Assembly (NCBI GenBank): GCA_937872895.1
Contig: CALMUP010000038.1
Coordinates: 62,001 to 126,000, forward strand
Source of the DNA: an uncultured Verrucomicrobiota bacterium
GTDB taxonomy: Bacteria > Verrucomicrobiota > Kiritimatiellia > CAIVKH01
Length of the DNA: 64,000 nucleotides
Direction: 5' to 3'
Shown: positions 52,721 through 61,247 of the stretch, in pieces
How positions within the stretch are numbered: position 1 is the stretch's first letter
Layout: every line of letters starts with the position of its first letter
The notes under the pieces: generated by a model
The model's input: only the letters and a program-made list of their open reading frames with translations
The model's database searches: none
Told to the model about the DNA's origin: nothing
Program-made: the position numbers and the translations under genes

Positions 52721-55084
52721 TCAGGATTGCTCGAGCACATCGCGCAAGGTGGTCAGCAACTGGAAGGCGCTCACCGGCTTCTGCAGGTAGCGCCAGCCCT
52801 GTTCGCGGATTTCCGCCCAGCGGGTCCGGTCGTCGGTGTAGCCACTCACCATGATCACCCGCAGGTGGCCGAATTCCCTGGTCAGCTCGGACACCAGATC
52901 GAATCCGCTCCGGCCGGGCAGCACCACGTCCGAACAGATCACATCGATCGGCCGGCTGGCTTCGCGGAACACCCGCATCGCCTCCTCGGCATCCGTGGCC
53001 AGCAGGACCTCGTACCCGTGCTGGTGCAGCAGGCGGGCCATCATCGACCGCACCATTTCCTCGTCCTCGACCAGCAGGATGCGCTCCTGCTGGCCGCGCG
53101 GGGGCAGGGGTGATGCTCCCGGTTCCTCCGTCTGGGTGCCCGCTTGGTGAATCGGGAAATACACCTCGAAGCTGGTGCCGCGCCCGATTTCGCTGTCCAC
53201 GTTGATCCAGCCGCCGTGCTGTTTCACGATGCCGAAGACCGTGGCCAGGCCGAGACCGGTTCCCTTGCCCAGGCCCTTGGTGGTGAAGAACGGTTCAAAG
53301 ATGTGGCGCTGCACGTCGGCGGTCATGCCGGTTCCGGTATCGGTCACGGTCAACCGGATGAATCGCCCGGGCTGGGCATCCGAGCGGGTCGCGCACACCT
53401 CCTCGGTCACATCGATCTCGCTGGTCGCGATCTGCAGCCTCCCGCCCTCGGGCATCGCATCGCGCGCGTTGACCACCAGGTTCAGGATCACCTGTTCGGC
53501 CTGACCGGGGTCGACAAAGACCGGGCGGATGCGCGGCGAGAGTTCGAGGGTGAGCTTCACGTCCTCGCCGATCACCCGGCGGATCATCTTGCCCATCCGC
53601 TCGACGAGTTCGTTCAGGTCGAGCACCTTCCGCTCCAGCACCTGGCGGCGGCTGAAGGCCAGCAGTTGGCGGGTCAGCGCGGCGGCGGAAAGGCCGGCCC
53701 GGTGGATCTCCGGCAGGTAGGTCGAACGCAGCGTTTCCGGATCCTCCTCGGTCATGGCCAGTTCGGCGAAGCCGAGCATCGACTGGAGGATGTTGTTGAA
53801 GTCATGGGCCACTCCGCCGGCGAGCTGGCCGATCAGCTCCATGCGCTGGGACTGGTTGAGCTGGTGCTCGACCTCGGTCTCGCGGGTGATGTCGCGTTTC
53901 ACCGCGACGAAACAGTTCAGTTCGCCCTGCGCATTGAACACCGGCGAGATGGTGGCGTCCTCGAGGTAGATCTCGCCGTTTTTCTTCTTGTTGTAGAGGC
54001 GACCCGACCAGGCCTGGCCGCTGGAGATCGTCTTCCACATGCGCTGGTAGTAGGCATCGTCCTGGCGACCGCTTTTCAGGATGCGCGTATGCTGGCCGAG
54101 GGCCTCCTCGCGGGTGTAGCCACTGACCCGGGTAAAGGCCGGGTTGACATACTGGATGAACCCTTTCGCGTCGGTGATGACCACGGTTTCCGCCGCCTGC
54201 TCGATGGCCGAGGCGAGGCGTATGCGTTCCTGTTCGCCGCGTTTCTGGTCCTCCAGCACACTCAGCAGGGCCCGGCGTGATTGCTCGGCCCGTTGCAACA
54301 ACCGTTCGCGCTCCTCGTTCGCGGCACGCTGCTCGGTGACGTCGGTAAAGAACCCGATCACCATCGCCTCGCCGTCGATCTCCGCCAGGCTGGCCCGGAT
54401 TTCCATCCAGAGGATCGTGCCATCCTTGCGCCGGCAGGGCAGCGTTCGGTTGCGCATGGTTCCTTGCTGGTTGAGGCTCTCGAAATCCTTCCGCACGGCT
54501 TCGAGGTGTTCGGGAGGGTGAAGGTCCCGCACGGTGAGATCCCGGAGGTCGGCCTGTTCATAGCCCAGCATGCGGCACAGGGCCGGATTGGCATAGCGGA
54601 GGTGCTGGGTCTGCCGATCCACGACCAGGATGCCCTGGCTGGTTCCCTCGAAGATGGCCATGAACCGCGTCTCCGAGTTGCGCAACACCGCCTCGCGCTG
54701 CTTGCGTTCGGTGATGTCGGTGAAGGCGGTGGCGAATATACCGTCGGCAACCCGGAAGGCGTGCACCAAAAAAAACCGCTGGAGCGGCGTGGAGAAGAGT
54801 TCGTCCATCCATGGTTGCCCGGTGATCGCCACCGCGCCATACCGCGCGATGACATCGTCCTTGCGGATGTCGGGAAGCACCTCCGTCACGGTGCGTCCGA
54901 TCAGCCGGTCCGCAGCCAGGCCGGTGATGCGCTCAAAGGCCGGATTCACGGCAAGGAACGTGTAGTCGACCGGCGTCCCGGCGGCATCGAGGATGATCCG
55001 GTGCAGGGCGAACCCCTCCAGGCTGTTCTCGAAGATCAGCCGGTAGATGTCGCCCTCTCCGGGTGGTGGTTCAGATGTGTTCAT
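52721..55084 (-). CDS. Soluble hybrid sensor histidine kinase with three PAS domains and receiver
   Basis: A 787-residue cytoplasmic signalling protein without membrane helices. PAS domains lie at ~13-130 (YRLIFENSLEGFALHRI), ~135-255 and ~275-395 (VVITDAKGFIQYVNPAFTRV). The phospho-accepting His is near 425 in GGVAHDFNNIL, and the ATPase has NLVVNARDAM, DTGTGM and GKGTGLGLATV. A receiver follows with VEDEE and phospho-Asp ~719 in ICSDVVLPG. Its start overlaps the upstream sensor gene by 14 bases. No DNA-binding output domain is present. Confidence 0.92.
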   Translation of the reverse strand: MNTSEPPPGEGDIYRLIFENSLEGFALHRIILDAAGTPVDYTFLAVNPAFERITGLAADRLIGRTVTEVLPDIRKDDVIARYGAVAITGQPWMDELFSTPLQRFFLVHAFRVADGIFATAFTDITERKQREAVLRNSETRFMAIFEGTSQGILVVDRQTQHLRYANPALCRMLGYEQADLRDLTVRDLHPPEHLEAVRKDFESLNQQGTMRNRTLPCRRKDGTILWMEIRASLAEIDGEAMVIGFFTDVTEQRAANEERERLLQRAEQSRRALLSVLEDQKRGEQERIRLASAIEQAAETVVITDAKGFIQYVNPAFTRVSGYTREEALGQHTRILKSGRQDDAYYQRMWKTISSGQAWSGRLYNKKKNGEIYLEDATISPVFNAQGELNCFVAVKRDITRETEVEHQLNQSQRMELIGQLAGGVAHDFNNILQSMLGFAELAMTEEDPETLRSTYLPEIHRAGLSAAALTRQLLAFSRRQVLERKVLDLNELVERMGKMIRRVIGEDVKLTLELSPRIRPVFVDPGQAEQVILNLVVNARDAMPEGGRLQIATSEIDVTEEVCATRSDAQPGRFIRLTVTDTGTGMTADVQRHIFEPFFTTKGLGKGTGLGLATVFGIVKQHGGWINVDSEIGRGTSFEVYFPIHQAGTQTEEPGASPLPPRGQQERILLVEDEEMVRSMMARLLHQHGYEVLLATDAEEAMRVFREASRPIDVICSDVVLPGRSGFDLVSELTREFGHLRVIMVSGYTDDRTRWAEIREQGWRYLQKPVSAFQLLTTLRDVLEQS

Positions 55085-57587
55085 ACACCGGCGGTTTACC
55101 CGCCTCCTTCGACCAGCGGTTGACTTCGCGCTTGAGCTCCAGGATCCGGCCTTCGCGGTCGAGCATGACATCCTGCCAGCGCTGCAGTTCCTCCATGTTC
55201 GCCCGCAACCGTTCCTGGTTGCCCTTGATGGCGGTGATGTCGGTGGAGATGCCGCACACGCCGGTGATGGTACCCTGCTCGTCCCGAAGCGGGAACTTGA
55301 TGGTGAAGAACCAGCGGGTCTCGCCGGTAAAGGCCATGGATTCTTCCTGTTCGCAGATCGCCCCGGTCTGGAAGACCTGTTGGTCGCCCATGGCGAAATG
55401 GGAGGCCAGGTCGGGCGGAAACAGGTCGGCATCGCGGCGGCCAAGGGTACGTTCGCGGGAAATACCCGTGACGGCTTCCCACCGTTGATTCGCCAGGGTG
55501 TAGAGGCCTTCCCGGTTTTTCACGAAGATCAATGCCCCGCTGTTCTCGACCAGGCCGGAAAGGAAGCGGCGGTTCTCTTCCAGCGCGATCTCGGCTTGTC
55601 GCCGTTCGGTGATGTCGCGGGTGGTGCCGCGGATTTCCAGGCGGCCGTTCAGGGGGTTGCGGGTGAAGCTGGTTACCACCTCGGTCCAGAAAACCTGGCC
55701 GTTCCGGTGGCGTTGCAGGATCTCGTCGATGAAGTAGTTCTCCGGGCCGATTCGTCCGGCCACGAAATCCGTCACGCGTGTCTTGAGCTGGTTGATCAGG
55801 TGTTCGCGTTGCGATTCCACGAGGGTGAAGTCGGGTGGCTTGTCCATCATCTCCTGCGCGGAATAGCCTCCGATCCGCTTGATGGAGGGACTTATGTAGG
55901 TATAAACCCATTGTTCGACATCGACCGACCAGACCACATCCCGCATCGACTCGGCGATCATGCGGAATTTCTGTTCGCGTTCACGGATGGCGTTGGTCTG
56001 TTCATCGACCAGCCGCTGCAACTCTTCCTTGCGCCGCAACGGGGCCCCGATCATGAAGGCGATAGCGGATGTGATGGAGCCTCCCGCGACGGCGGCCAGC
56101 ATCGGCGTAATCGTGGCGGTGTTGCCCAGGGTGCGGGCCGGTTGGTGTGAGGCAATCAGGAAGGTATGTCCGAACGCGCTCACCGGGCGGATGACCTCCA
56201 GCATGGCATCGCCGGAGCGATCGATATGGTCAAGGGTAAGGGGCGCATCGCGACCGCGAAGCACCGACACGTGGTGATGGATGCCGGATAGGCTGTTGGG
56301 GCGGGGGTTGATGCCGTTCAGGTCCAGATCGAGGCGGATGAATCCCTTGAGGCCACCCGCGGAACGATCGTAGACGAACATGCGGTGCGGGTGGGTGTTG
56401 ATTTCGGGGTCGGGCAGGGTTCCGTGCGCCAAGCCATGGCCAGCCGCGCGTTCAATCGCGGCCCGGTGGGCCGGATGGTCGGTATCCCGCCGCAGTTCGG
56501 TGTCGGCTGCGGTCTGCGGCGGGTTGGACAATGCCGGAGGGCGATCGCCGACGGATTCGGGTGATGCAGGTAACCAGATCCAGCGTGTGATCATCGGATC
56601 ATCGAGCAGCCCGGAGGTAAAGGTGATGAATTCCTGCTCGGTGACGTGGTGGCTTGATTCGATATAGCGCCGTACGCTGACCAGGTGGTTGTCGCGGATG
56701 TTGCGGATACGCTCGGCCAACATGTCGGATTCGCTGGTGGCCAACTGGTCGAACTTGAGGCGGACCTGCCGCTGTTCGAAGCGTAGCAGGTACAGGCAGA
56801 GGAAGCTGGTCAACAGCAGGCCGGTGGTGATGACCGCGACGACTTCCAGGCGTGTCGACCAGGGTACGTTCAAGGCGCCCCGGGATCGGCGCCGGAACAG
56901 CAGGCTGAAGGTGGCGATGGCCACCAGCAGCAAGACGAAGACCAGTGCCAGGGGCAGCGTCTTCAGGATCAAGGTGCGGTGCCAGGTGGAAGCATCGATG
57001 TCCATGCCGAACAGCGCCAGCACCTGTTTGCCCGACGGATCAAAGACCGGTACATACCCCGTCACGAAAACGCCCCAGCGGTCCGGGGTTGGTCCGAGGA
57101 CCATGGCGATCCCATGGTCGAACACGGCCTGCTCGTCCTGGTTCGCCTCCGCGTACACATCGCCTGGCGGTGAATGATCCGGCGAGTCCTCCGGTTCATC
57201 ATCGGCAAGAATGACCACCGTACCGTCGGTGCGTCGTCCCATCAGGTAGGTAAACCGCAGATCCGGATAGATCAGCTGGTGTTGTGCCAGTTGCCGGCGG
57301 ATTTCCTCGTAGGCGGGATTTCCCCGGTCGCTTTCGCTGCCGGTCAGGCTGCGGATCAGCGAGGGATTGATGCTTTCCGCCGCACGTTGCGTCCGGTTGA
57401 GCAGGGCCGTGCGCATCTCGGCTTGCTCGTTGTCGTAGCTGGCAAACAGCAGGAAAAGGCCGGTGCCGATGATGGCGGCGTGCAGGAGAATGATCACCGA
57501 ACGCGGAACAAGGGTGGACGAGGACGTCACCGCAGGGCGGGGCGGGTTCTCGGGCGGTCGTTCGGTCGATGGCCGCGACGCGTTCAC
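55071..57587 (-). CDS. Membrane sensor with CHASE-like and PAS domains, no kinase domain
   Basis: An 838-residue inner-membrane sensor. Membrane helices lie at ~29-49, ~212-234, ~247-268 and ~500-520. The loop between the first two resembles a Cache-like domain (LIYPDLRFTYLMGRR, VFVTGYVPVFDPSG). The next is CHASE-like (VRRYIESSHHVTEQEFITF). Two PAS domains follow (FRMIAESMRDVVWSVDVEQ; NRRFLSGLVENSGALIFVKN). The protein ends in a conserved-looking helix (RWQDVMLDREGRILELKREV) with no histidine kinase. It should pass its signal to the kinase encoded next. The start at 57587 is a GTG. Confidence 0.85.
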   Translation of the reverse strand: MNASRPSTERPPENPPRPAVTSSSTLVPRSVIILLHAAIIGTGLFLLFASYDNEQAEMRTALLNRTQRAAESINPSLIRSLTGSESDRGNPAYEEIRRQLAQHQLIYPDLRFTYLMGRRTDGTVVILADDEPEDSPDHSPPGDVYAEANQDEQAVFDHGIAMVLGPTPDRWGVFVTGYVPVFDPSGKQVLALFGMDIDASTWHRTLILKTLPLALVFVLLLVAIATFSLLFRRRSRGALNVPWSTRLEVVAVITTGLLLTSFLCLYLLRFEQRQVRLKFDQLATSESDMLAERIRNIRDNHLVSVRRYIESSHHVTEQEFITFTSGLLDDPMITRWIWLPASPESVGDRPPALSNPPQTAADTELRRDTDHPAHRAAIERAAGHGLAHGTLPDPEINTHPHRMFVYDRSAGGLKGFIRLDLDLNGINPRPNSLSGIHHHVSVLRGRDAPLTLDHIDRSGDAMLEVIRPVSAFGHTFLIASHQPARTLGNTATITPMLAAVAGGSITSAIAFMIGAPLRRKEELQRLVDEQTNAIREREQKFRMIAESMRDVVWSVDVEQWVYTYISPSIKRIGGYSAQEMMDKPPDFTLVESQREHLINQLKTRVTDFVAGRIGPENYFIDEILQRHRNGQVFWTEVVTSFTRNPLNGRLEIRGTTRDITERRQAEIALEENRRFLSGLVENSGALIFVKNREGLYTLANQRWEAVTGISRERTLGRRDADLFPPDLASHFAMGDQQVFQTGAICEQEESMAFTGETRWFFTIKFPLRDEQGTITGVCGISTDITAIKGNQERLRANMEELQRWQDVMLDREGRILELKREVNRWSKEAGKPPVYEHI

Positions 57588-57700
57588 CCGGTCAGCATCT
57601 CCCCGCCGGGGACAGGAGGCAAGTGCAGAATGGATAGGGGTTTGCTTTGTCTGGGCGGAAATTTACCTGCAGGCGGGTAGTTGGTGCGGGTGGCCTGGCA

Positions 57701-58381
57701 TCAAGCGGCGCGCTGGGGGTAGGCGATGTTGATGTCGGGTTGCTCGTCGCGGGCGAAGACGAACGTGAGTTGTTGCGCGCCGAAGGCCTTGCCGATCGAG
57801 GCCAGCACCGCCCGGGCCGAGGCCTGCACTTCGGTCTGGAGCGAATCGATCAGCTTGCGCGCCTCCTTTTCGGCGTGGCTCTTGGCCGAGCGGACCAGGT
57901 TGTTCTTGTCCTCCTCGGAGAACCCGGCGCCGAGGAAGCCGTTCAACAGGTCCGGTACCAGCCACGGCATGAACTTCGCGCCTTGCTCGTCGTAGAAGCG
58001 GATGTCGCGGATGTGTACTTCGTACTGGCAGGGCGGCAGGGTCAGTTCGTAGGATCCGGCCCCGCGGTCCACGATCGCGAAGTCCGAGCGGCGCAGGTCG
58101 TAGCGGAAATCGATCTCGAACTCGAAGATCATCGCCATCTTCTTCTGCGACAGCACCCAGCTCAGGTACTTCTTGCCGAACGAGCCCCAGGAGTGGTCGG
58201 TTTCGGTCACGATCTCCTTGGTCACCGCCTTGAAGACGGAAAGCTGGCCGATCGCCTTGAGCTGCTCGATCGAGGAGAAGATCGTGATCGCAGGGGCCGG
58301 ATCCTTCCGTCCCTTGCGCATCAACCAGACCCCACCCAGCACGCCCACCGCCATCGCCAGCAGCAAAACCATGAATTCCAT
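57701..58381 (-). CDS. DUF4230-family membrane-anchored protein
   Basis: A 226-residue protein with one N-terminal helix (FMVLLLAMAVGVLGGVWLM) and a DUF4230 domain: TIFSSIEQLKAIGQLSVFKAV, FEFEIDFRYDLRRSDFAI, LPPCQYEVHIRDIRFYDEQG, then an acidic/basic helix (EKEARKLIDSLQTEVQASA). The family's function is not known to me. The start at 58381 is clear. It lies between the PAS sensor and tRNA-Met as a single gene. Confidence 0.8.
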   Translation of the reverse strand: MEFMVLLLAMAVGVLGGVWLMRKGRKDPAPAITIFSSIEQLKAIGQLSVFKAVTKEIVTETDHSWGSFGKKYLSWVLSQKKMAMIFEFEIDFRYDLRRSDFAIVDRGAGSYELTLPPCQYEVHIRDIRFYDEQGAKFMPWLVPDLLNGFLGAGFSEEDKNNLVRSAKSHAEKEARKLIDSLQTEVQASARAVLASIGKAFGAQQLTFVFARDEQPDINIAYPQRAA

Positions 58382-58811
58382 CCCGTCATGCTACCCCTCC
58401 GGAACCAGCGCGACAAGTACGAGGTTCGGAACAACCCCGGAGTACGGGCAAGCCGGACCCGGGCCGATGTGACCGGGGTGGGATACCGGGTGCAGTGAAC
58501 GAACCTGGTCCCGTTGTTGTTGATCCGGTGGTGATCCGGATTCGCGGATGGATCCTGATGGCCAGAACGTTCGTCGTCATCGAACCACCGCACCGACTCG
58601 AGGTCGGTTGTCCAGGCATTGGAAACGAACGGCGAGAATCGTTCCAACCGTTGGAATGCCATGCGTTGCCCCAGCGACACGGATCCCGAAGTTCCCGGGA
58701 CGCGCATTCGGATTCGGAAACGCGAACCATGGCTGGCCGCAGGTTGGCGTCATGGGTTCTTCGGTCGGGAGCGTATGCCCCCGTTAATGGTGTAGAGCCC
58801 CCGTAGCGAGC
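58382..58811. other. Intergenic region with a TTGGAA palindrome
   Basis: No convincing gene is present; short frames here have random-looking composition. At 58618-58656 the words CATTGGAA and TTCCAACCGTTGGAA form a palindromic repeat. The end next to the tRNA gene contains GTAATGG-like spacer sequence. Confidence 0.5.
58618..58656. repeat. TTCCAACCGTTGGAA palindrome with upstream ATTGGAA
   Basis: A 15-base near-perfect palindrome (TTCCAAC-C-GTTGGAA) at 58642-58656 is preceded 18 bases earlier by CATTGGAA. The layout suggests a dispersed TTCCAAnnnTTGGAA repeat type. Only one copy is in the window. Confidence 0.5.
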
Positions 58812-58888
<77 letters not shown>

Positions 58889-58994
58889 GCACGAATGAAG
58901 GGCCGATACCCTAGGAAACGGGGGGGCGTTTGTCAATCTTGAGGGCAATGGAAGAATGGTTGATGGTTGATGGGGAATGAGCGGTACAAGGGGG

Positions 58995-59022
58995 CTGTAG
59001 TTCCGGCGTTATACGCCGGAAG
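58995..59022 (+). repeat. CTGTAG hairpin (CCGGCG type), copy 1
   Basis: CTGTAG is followed by the stem TTCCGGCGT-TAT-ACGCCGGAA. The GTAG leader plus hairpin resembles REP elements. Confidence 0.75.
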
Positions 59023-59115
59023 GGGATGAGAACGGGGATGGGGAAGAATGGTTGATGGGGGATGGACGGTGCAAAGGGACAGGGTGGCAAGGGCGCAAGG
59101 GGGGGAGAATGGGTG

Positions 59116-59145
59116 GCCGCCGGAGGCGGGTCCGCCTTTGGCGGG
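59116..59145. repeat. GGCGGGTCCGCC palindromic interspersed element, copy 2
   Basis: The element reads GCCGCCggaGGCGGgTCCGCCtttGGCGGG, matching the copy at 703-731 in all four CCGCC/GGCGG blocks with changes only in the spacers. Confidence 0.75.
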
Positions 59146-59187
59146 ATGGCTGATGGTTGATGGGGATGCCTAGGTGGTTGGTTCGAA

Positions 59188-59216
59188 CTCTCCGGCGTAC
59201 AACGCCGGAGCTACAG
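59188..59216 (-). repeat. CTGTAG hairpin (CCGGCG type), copy 2, inverted
   Basis: On the minus strand, CTGTAG is followed by CTCCGGCGT-TGT-ACGCCGGAG. The outer pair is C-G instead of the T-A of other copies, so base pairing is kept. Confidence 0.75.
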
Positions 59217-59243
59217 GGGTGTGGTGATGTGCGGAGCTGTTTG

Positions 59244-59271
59244 CTGTAGTTCCGGCGTTATACGCCGGAAG
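59244..59271 (+). repeat. CTGTAG hairpin (CCGGCG type), copy 3
   Basis: CTGTAG followed by TTCCGGCGT-TAT-ACGCCGGAA, identical to copy 1. It ends about 12 bases beyond the stop of the acyltransferase gene. Confidence 0.75.
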
Positions 59272-59282
59272 GGACCTGTCGC

Positions 59283-60188
59283 TTAACCGAACGAGGGGTC
59301 GAGGACCCAGCGTTTGTTGTACCAGAAATACTGGCCGGGATCGCGGCGGATCTCGGCGTCGAAGCGGGCCATGATGATCGTGAGCATCCGGGCGATGTCG
59401 TCGTGTTTGTCGAGCGATGGATCCGGGAAGATGGGGTCGTGGACGACGATCTGGTGGCGGGTCCAGCCAACCCGGCGCACGTAGGCGGTGATGACCGGGG
59501 TTTCGGTGTGGCGGGCGAACAGGCAGGTGCCCGCATTGAGGTACGCCTCGCCGCCGAGGAACGAGACCCGCACCGCGCCGTCGGGCGATTTGGCGCGGAT
59601 GTCGGGCAGGATGGTGAAGACCTCGCCGGCGCGGATCCGCTTGGCGATCTGGCCGAGGGCCTTGCTGTGCCGCTCGATAGCCCCGACCCCGGCCGCCTCG
59701 CGGATCCGGTTGAGGTAGGCGGTGACGAGGGGGTTGGACTGGCCGCGCATCATGACGAACAAGGGAAGGCCCAGTAGCCGCACCGTGAACCCCGCGAGTT
59801 CCCAATTGCCCATGTGGCAGACCGCCATGGTGAAACCGCCCCGGGTCCGCTGGCGCTCGAGCAGCTTGCCGACCTCGGTGTAGTCGACCAGGCGGTCCAC
59901 CTCGGCCCGCGTCCACCGCGGCGCACGGGCGATCTCGACGACATTGAAGAAGATGTTGCGCCAGGAGGTCCAGGCCCAACGGCGCAGGTCCCGCTCGGGG
60001 ACGTCCGGCCCGAGCACCGACCGCATGCGCCGCCGCGCCTCGGCCGCGCGCTTCGCGACAAACGGATACATCAATGCGGCGAGCACCCAGCCCAGCGCCA
60101 GCGCCCCGCGCAACGGCAACACCTGCATCAACGCGGTCGCGCCGCGCAGGAAGCCGTATTCAACGATGTGCTTGGTCCGGTAGGCCAT
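59283..60188 (-). CDS. Lysophospholipid/lipid A-type acyltransferase (LpxL/HtrB family)
   Basis: A 301-residue inner-membrane acyltransferase that adds an acyl chain to lipid A precursors or a related lipid. The catalytic H-x4-E motif is in VCHMGNWELAG, followed by the family's LFVMMRGQSNPLV and later AGEVFTILPDIRAKSPDGAV and FARHTETPVITAYVRR. The N-terminal hydrophobic stretch (LPLRGALALGWVLAALMYPF) anchors it. The ATG at 60188 starts MAYRTKHIVEYGF; in-frame sequence further upstream is repeat-derived. Repeats flank it on both sides. Confidence 0.9.
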   Translation of the reverse strand: MAYRTKHIVEYGFLRGATALMQVLPLRGALALGWVLAALMYPFVAKRAAEARRRMRSVLGPDVPERDLRRWAWTSWRNIFFNVVEIARAPRWTRAEVDRLVDYTEVGKLLERQRTRGGFTMAVCHMGNWELAGFTVRLLGLPLFVMMRGQSNPLVTAYLNRIREAAGVGAIERHSKALGQIAKRIRAGEVFTILPDIRAKSPDGAVRVSFLGGEAYLNAGTCLFARHTETPVITAYVRRVGWTRHQIVVHDPIFPDPSLDKHDDIARMLTIIMARFDAEIRRDPGQYFWYNKRWVLDPSFG

Positions 60189-60471
60189 GCGGCCAGTGTG
60201 GCAGAACCGGGGCAAGGGTTCAACGGCGCAAGGGGACAAGGGGACAAGGTGACAAGGGGGCAAGGGGACAAGGAATGGGAGGAATGGTTGATGGTTCATG
60301 GTTGATGGGGATGGGGAGGGGGAAGAATGGTTGATGGGTGATGGGGATGGGGAATGAGCGGGGCAAGGGTGCAAGGAAACAAGGGCGCAAGGGGGCTGTA
60401 GTTCCGGCGATATTCGCCGGAAGCGAGCACGGGGGGATGTGGTGAGGAGCGGCGTGGGGCTGGGCGACGGG
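60189..60471. repeat. ACAAGG and TTGATGG repeat cluster with GTAG hairpin
   Basis: Bases 60215-60275 are iterations of GGGGACAAG/GTGACAAGGGG. 60275-60360 repeats AATGGTTGATGG and GGGGATGGGG. 60361-60395 has GCAAGGAAACAAGGGCGCAA. The fourth CCGGCG hairpin follows. No gene is present. Confidence 0.8.
60396..60422 (+). repeat. CTGTAG hairpin (CCGGCG type), copy 4
   Basis: CTGTAG followed by TTCCGGCGA-TAT-TCGCCGGAA. The T-A pair next to the loop in copies 1 and 3 is A-T here, a compensatory change that keeps the stem. Confidence 0.75.
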
Positions 60472-61182
60472 TTATTCGATGACGAAGCGGAAACCGACGT
60501 CGGCGTCGCGGTAGGTGCGGGGCAGTTCCATGCGGTGGCTGATGCGGAGCAGGGAGGGGGAGCGTTCGGCCCAGCTTCCACCGAGCGCGGGGGCGGTGGG
60601 GGAAGCGGGATCGGCGTGGCACCACTCGGCGAGGTTGCCGGCAAGGTCGTGGAGGCCGGCGGGGTTGGGCGGATAGGAGGCGATGTCGCGCGCGTGGGGG
60701 AGGTCGAAGGCGGCGCGTCCGTCCGGGGCGTTCCATCCCCACGGATACGGAACGCCGGGGGTGCCGGCGCGGGCGGCGGCTTGCCATTCGTCGGCGGTGG
60801 GCAGGCGGATGGCGAGGCCGGTATGGCGGCCGAGCGCGGCGCAGAGGGCTTCGGCCTCGGCGTGCGAAACGTAGGCGGCGGCGCGGCGCGGGGTGGAGGT
60901 CGGGGCGCGGCCTTCAAGCTGATCACGCCACGCCTGCGGGAACTCGACAGGCCAGATGCGGAAGGCGGGCAGGGTGGTGCGGCGCGGCGGATAACAACCG
61001 GGTTCGCGGCTGCCGACGGTGTGTTCACCGGCGGGGATCAGGACTGCTGCGCGCAGCAAGGACGCGCGGGTGACGGGCCAGCGGGTCGGGTCGGGCGGGC
61101 GCTGGTGCGACCAGGCCCACGTGCCAAGGGCGGTGAGCAGTACGAGGACGATGGCGATTCCGATGAACGCGGGTTTTGACAT
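60472..61182 (-). CDS. Membrane-anchored FGE-sulfatase-fold protein
   Basis: A 236-residue protein with an N-terminal helix (AFIGIAIVLVLLTALGTWAW) and a formylglycine-generating-enzyme/sulfatase-modifying fold: IPAGEHTVGSREP, AAYVSHAEAEALCAALG, RLPTADEWQAAARAG, YPWGWNAPDG, GLHDLAGNLAEWC and GGSWAERSPS with a final VGFRFVIE. The segment where true FGE carries its reactive cysteines (after GGSW) has none, so it probably is not a sulfatase activator. Many bacterial relatives are ligand-binding or unknown. Confidence 0.82.
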   Translation of the reverse strand: MSKPAFIGIAIVLVLLTALGTWAWSHQRPPDPTRWPVTRASLLRAAVLIPAGEHTVGSREPGCYPPRRTTLPAFRIWPVEFPQAWRDQLEGRAPTSTPRRAAAYVSHAEAEALCAALGRHTGLAIRLPTADEWQAAARAGTPGVPYPWGWNAPDGRAAFDLPHARDIASYPPNPAGLHDLAGNLAEWCHADPASPTAPALGGSWAERSPSLLRISHRMELPRTYRDADVGFRFVIE

Positions 61183-61247
61183 GGCGGGGAGGGTTGCTTT
61201 ACGGTGTCACCGTACTTCCGGTTCTATTCACATCAGGAGGCTTGGCC

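Larger units (their letters stand above)
58948..59170. repeat. GGAAGAATGGTTGATGG / GCAAGGG repeat cluster, copy group 1
   Basis: Recurring words are GGAAGAATGGTTGATGG (58949, 59044), TGATGGTTGATGGGGAT (59150) and GGCAAGGGCGCAAGGGGG (59088). The same words recur at 60275-60395 and, in part, at 7414-7456. Confidence 0.75.
58889..59282. other. Repeat-filled intergenic region
   Basis: No gene. The space is composed of TTGATGG-type simple repeats, ACAAGG/GCAAGG runs, three GTAG hairpins and the second GGCGG palindrome. These components are listed separately. Confidence 0.8.

Noticed and set aside
58386-58730. Minus-strand frames of 114-128 codons between the DUF4230 gene and tRNA-Met
   Set aside because: No ribosome binding site, random-looking composition, and the palindromic repeat lies within them.
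60192-61028. Long in-frame N-terminal extension of the acyltransferase reading frame
   Set aside because: It is translated from repeats and from the antisense of the FGE-fold gene; the family start fits the ATG at 60188.
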